Source: Planctomycetota bacterium (GTDB lineage Bacteria; Planctomycetota; UBA1135; UBA2386). Taken from it: a stretch of 11,329 nt of DNA. Location of the stretch: assembly GCA_947455805.1 (NCBI GenBank), contig CANGSN010000062.1, positions 1 to 11,329 on the forward strand, read 5' to 3'. Made by a program: the position numbers and the translations under genes. Positions 9,336 through 11,329 of the stretch are shown here, one piece after another; position 1 is the stretch's first letter, and each line of letters begins with the position of its first letter. The notes below the pieces were generated by a model that was given only the letters and a program-made list of their open reading frames with translations, did not search any database and was not told the origin of the DNA.

Positions 9336-11329
9336 TCACTGCAGCGTGCGCCACAGGAACGTGTAGGCGAGCGCACTCATGAACGCCGCCTGCTTGTTGT
9401 CGGCCGCACCGCCGTGGCCGCCTTCGATGTTCTCGTAGTAGAGGACCTCGTGCCCCTGCTCCTGCATGCGCGCCATCATCTTGCGCGCGTGGCCCGGGTG
9501 GACGCGGTCGTCGCGCGTCGACGTGGTGAACAGCACCTTCGGGTACTTCGTGGCCTTCTGCACGTTGTGGTACGGCGAGTAGCGCCGCAGCCAGACCGCT
9601 TCCTTGGCTTCGTCGGGATTGCCGTACTCGCCCATCCACGAAGCGCCGGCGAGCAGCTTGTGGAACCGCAGCATGTCGAGCAGCGGCACCTGGCAGACGA
9701 CCGCGGCGAACAGGTCCGGGTACATCACCGTCATGTTGCCCATCAGCAGGCCGCCGTTGCTGCCGCCCTGGATGCCGAGGTGCTGGGGGCTCGTGACCTT
9801 CCGGGCGATCAGGTCGCGCGCGACCGCGGCGAAGTCCTCGTAGCACTTGTTGCGGTTCTGCTTCAGCGCCGCCTGGTGCCAGCGCGGGCCGAACTCGCCG
9901 CCGCCGCGAATGTTCGCGACCACGAACACGCCGCCGCGCTCGAGCCACGAGGCGCCGACCGTGGCGCTGTAGCCCGGCGTCATCGACACCTCGAAGCCGC
10001 CGTAGCCGTAGAGCAGCGTCGGGTTGCTGCCGTCGCGCTTGGCGTCCTTCTTCATCACCAGGAAGTAGGGGACCAGCGTGCCGTCGGCCGACTTCGCCTC
10101 GTGTTGCGCCACCTCGAGGCCGGTCGCGTCGAACAGCGCCGGCAGGCTCTTCAGTCGCTTCGGCGCGCCCTGGCCGATGCTGCCGAGCCACAGGCTCGTC
10201 GGCGTCAGGTAGTCGGTGATCGTCAGGAAGTAGTCGTCGCTGGTCTCGTCGTCGACCGCCGACGCACTGATCGTGCCGAACTCCGGCAGGCCGGGCAGCG
10301 GCTCGCGCTTCCAGCCATCCTTGCCGTGCGTCAGCACGTAGACGCGGTTCTTCACCGAGTCGAGCACGTTCAGCAGGATGTGGTTCCGCGTCGGCGAGTA
10401 GCCGGCCAGCGACGTGCGTTCGCCCGGCGTGAACAGCGCGTCGAACGTGCGTTCGCCAGCGAGGAACGCGTCGAGCTTGCAAGCCAGCAGCGAGCCCGCG
10501 GGCCACGTCGTGCCACCGACCTGCCAGTCGTCGCGCAGTTCGATCAGCAGCCACTCGCGGTGCACGCCAGCACTGGCGCTGTCGGGCTTCTCGATCCGGA
10601 CCGGCTGGCCATCCCGCAGCAGGAACAGCTCGTTGGTGAAGAACGTCGGTGCGCGCATCACGAAGTCGCGCTCGAAGCCCACCGTCTGGTCGCGGTAGCC
10701 GGTGACGTAGACGTCCTCGACCTTGCCCTCGGCGACCTGCTTGGCGTCCTTCAGCGGCGTGCCGCGCTTCCACAGCTTGACGAGGCGCGGATAGCCCGAG
10801 CTGGTCATCGAGCCGTCGCCGAAGTCGGTGCCCACGTAGATCGTGTCCTTGTCCTTCCAGCCGACGTTGCTCTTCGCCTCCGGCAGCACGAAGCCGTCGG
10901 TGACGAACGTGCGCGTCGCCATGTCGAACTCGCGCACGACGACGGCGTCGGCACCGCCGCGCGACAGCGACAGCAGCACGCGCTGGCGGTCGGGCAAGAG
11001 CCACGACGCGCCCTTCCACACCCAGTTCTCGTTCTCCTGCTTGCCGAGCGCGTCGAGGTCGAGCACCACGTCCCACGCCGGTTGTTCCTTCTGGTACTCG
11101 GCGAGCGTCGTGCGCCGCCACAGGCCGCGCGGGTTCTTCGCGTCCTGCCACAGGTTGTAGTAGTGGTCGCCGTGCTTGCCGACGTAGGGAATGCGCGCGT
11201 CGCTGTCGAGGATCGACAGGATGCGCTGCTGCAGCGGCGCGAAGCGCGCGTCGCCGGCCAGCACCTTCTGGCTGTCGGCGTTGCGTTCGCGCACCCACTG
11301 CAGCGCCTTGTCACCGCCGACGTCCTCGA
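9336..11329 (-). CDS. Prolyl oligopeptidase, S9A family (5' end outside window)
   Basis: S9A serine peptidases cut short proline-containing peptides; a seven-bladed beta propeller gates an alpha/beta-hydrolase domain. The frame is open to the right edge, giving 663 visible residues, so only about 30-60 N-terminal residues (including any signal peptide) are missing. It begins EDVGGDKALQWVRERN, the family N-terminal region. A GTG at 11294 is in frame but lies inside this conserved stretch and is not the true start. The propeller spans roughly 60-400 and the hydrolase follows. The catalytic triad, numbered from the first full codon, is S523 in GGSNGG, D606 in RDDRVHPGH and H638 in GGHGG. LLYGYGGFE, IRGGGEFGPRWH and ASWMGEYGNP are also typical. 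It is probably cotranscribed with the exported-protein gene. Without the N-terminus, periplasmic or cytoplasmic location cannot be decided. Confidence 0.96.
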   Translation of the reverse strand, partial: EDVGGDKALQWVRERNADSQKVLAGDARFAPLQQRILSILDSDARIPYVGKHGDHYYNLWQDAKNPRGLWRRTTLAEYQKEQPAWDVVLDLDALGKQENENWVWKGASWLLPDRQRVLLSLSRGGADAVVVREFDMATRTFVTDGFVLPEAKSNVGWKDKDTIYVGTDFGDGSMTSSGYPRLVKLWKRGTPLKDAKQVAEGKVEDVYVTGYRDQTVGFERDFVMRAPTFFTNELFLLRDGQPVRIEKPDSASAGVHREWLLIELRDDWQVGGTTWPAGSLLACKLDAFLAGERTFDALFTPGERTSLAGYSPTRNHILLNVLDSVKNRVYVLTHGKDGWKREPLPGLPEFGTISASAVDDETSDDYFLTITDYLTPTSLWLGSIGQGAPKRLKSLPALFDATGLEVAQHEAKSADGTLVPYFLVMKKDAKRDGSNPTLLYGYGGFEVSMTPGYSATVGASWLERGGVFVVANIRGGGEFGPRWHQAALKQNRNKCYEDFAAVARDLIARKVTSPQHLGIQGGSNGGLLMGNMTVMYPDLFAAVVCQVPLLDMLRFHKLLAGASWMGEYGNPDEAKEAVWLRRYSPYHNVQKATKYPKVLFTTSTRDDRVHPGHARKMMARMQEQGHEVLYYENIEGGHGGAADNKQAAFMSALAYTFLWRTLQ

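Noticed and set aside
9336..9376. ATG at 9376 as start of the exported protein (500 residues)
   Set aside because: The first 95 codons overlap the peptidase 3' end and then a stretch where GC-ending codons are only 21/42. The product there is Pro/Arg-rich with no signal peptide.

Overview
The window is GC-rich bacterial chromosome with housekeeping genes packed on both strands. The organism is best guessed as a deep-branching, GC-rich Gram-negative bacterium, possibly a planctomycete. That guess rests on four things: the style of one exported protein (C-terminus ending in a 'GLVTSNG' segment, with a 'WRDLD...GWSPAG...DLGPTD' module), a bacterial sphingolipid-type synthase, an N-acetylornithine-type carbamoyltransferase, and the scarcity of Shine-Dalgarno sequences. 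No marker here settles the phylum.

Layout. On the + strand at the left edge are the end of rpoA (1-333, cut by the window) and rplQ (342-782), the usual last genes of the alpha ribosomal-protein operon. They are closed by a strong intrinsic terminator (806-845). On the - strand, reading right to left, come an N-acetylornithine carbamoyltransferase gene (7012-6014), a serine palmitoyltransferase-like aminotransferase (5788-4547) and dnaE (4434-994). dnaE converges on rplQ. tadA (7046-7519, +) diverges from the carbamoyltransferase gene with only 33 bases between start codons, and is followed by tRNA-Ser(CGA) (7663-7750, +). Converging on the tRNA from the right (- strand) are a disrupted exported or membrane-anchored protein (7874 to about 9294) and a prolyl oligopeptidase (9336-11329, cut at its 5' end by the window).

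How the genes relate. rpoA/rplQ, tadA and tRNA-Ser serve transcription and translation, and dnaE serves replication. The carbamoyltransferase makes the citrulline-type intermediate of arginine synthesis. The SPT-like enzyme would make the long-chain base of sphingolipids. The peptidase is a periplasmic or cytoplasmic peptide-degrading enzyme. They do not form one functional system, and I see no mobile element, CRISPR array, phage gene or defence island.

The points most worth a second look are the frame change in the exported-protein gene, the almost total loss of metal ligands in the DnaE PHP domain, and two unusual active-site positions in the carbamoyltransferase. I did not find a convincing new biological system.
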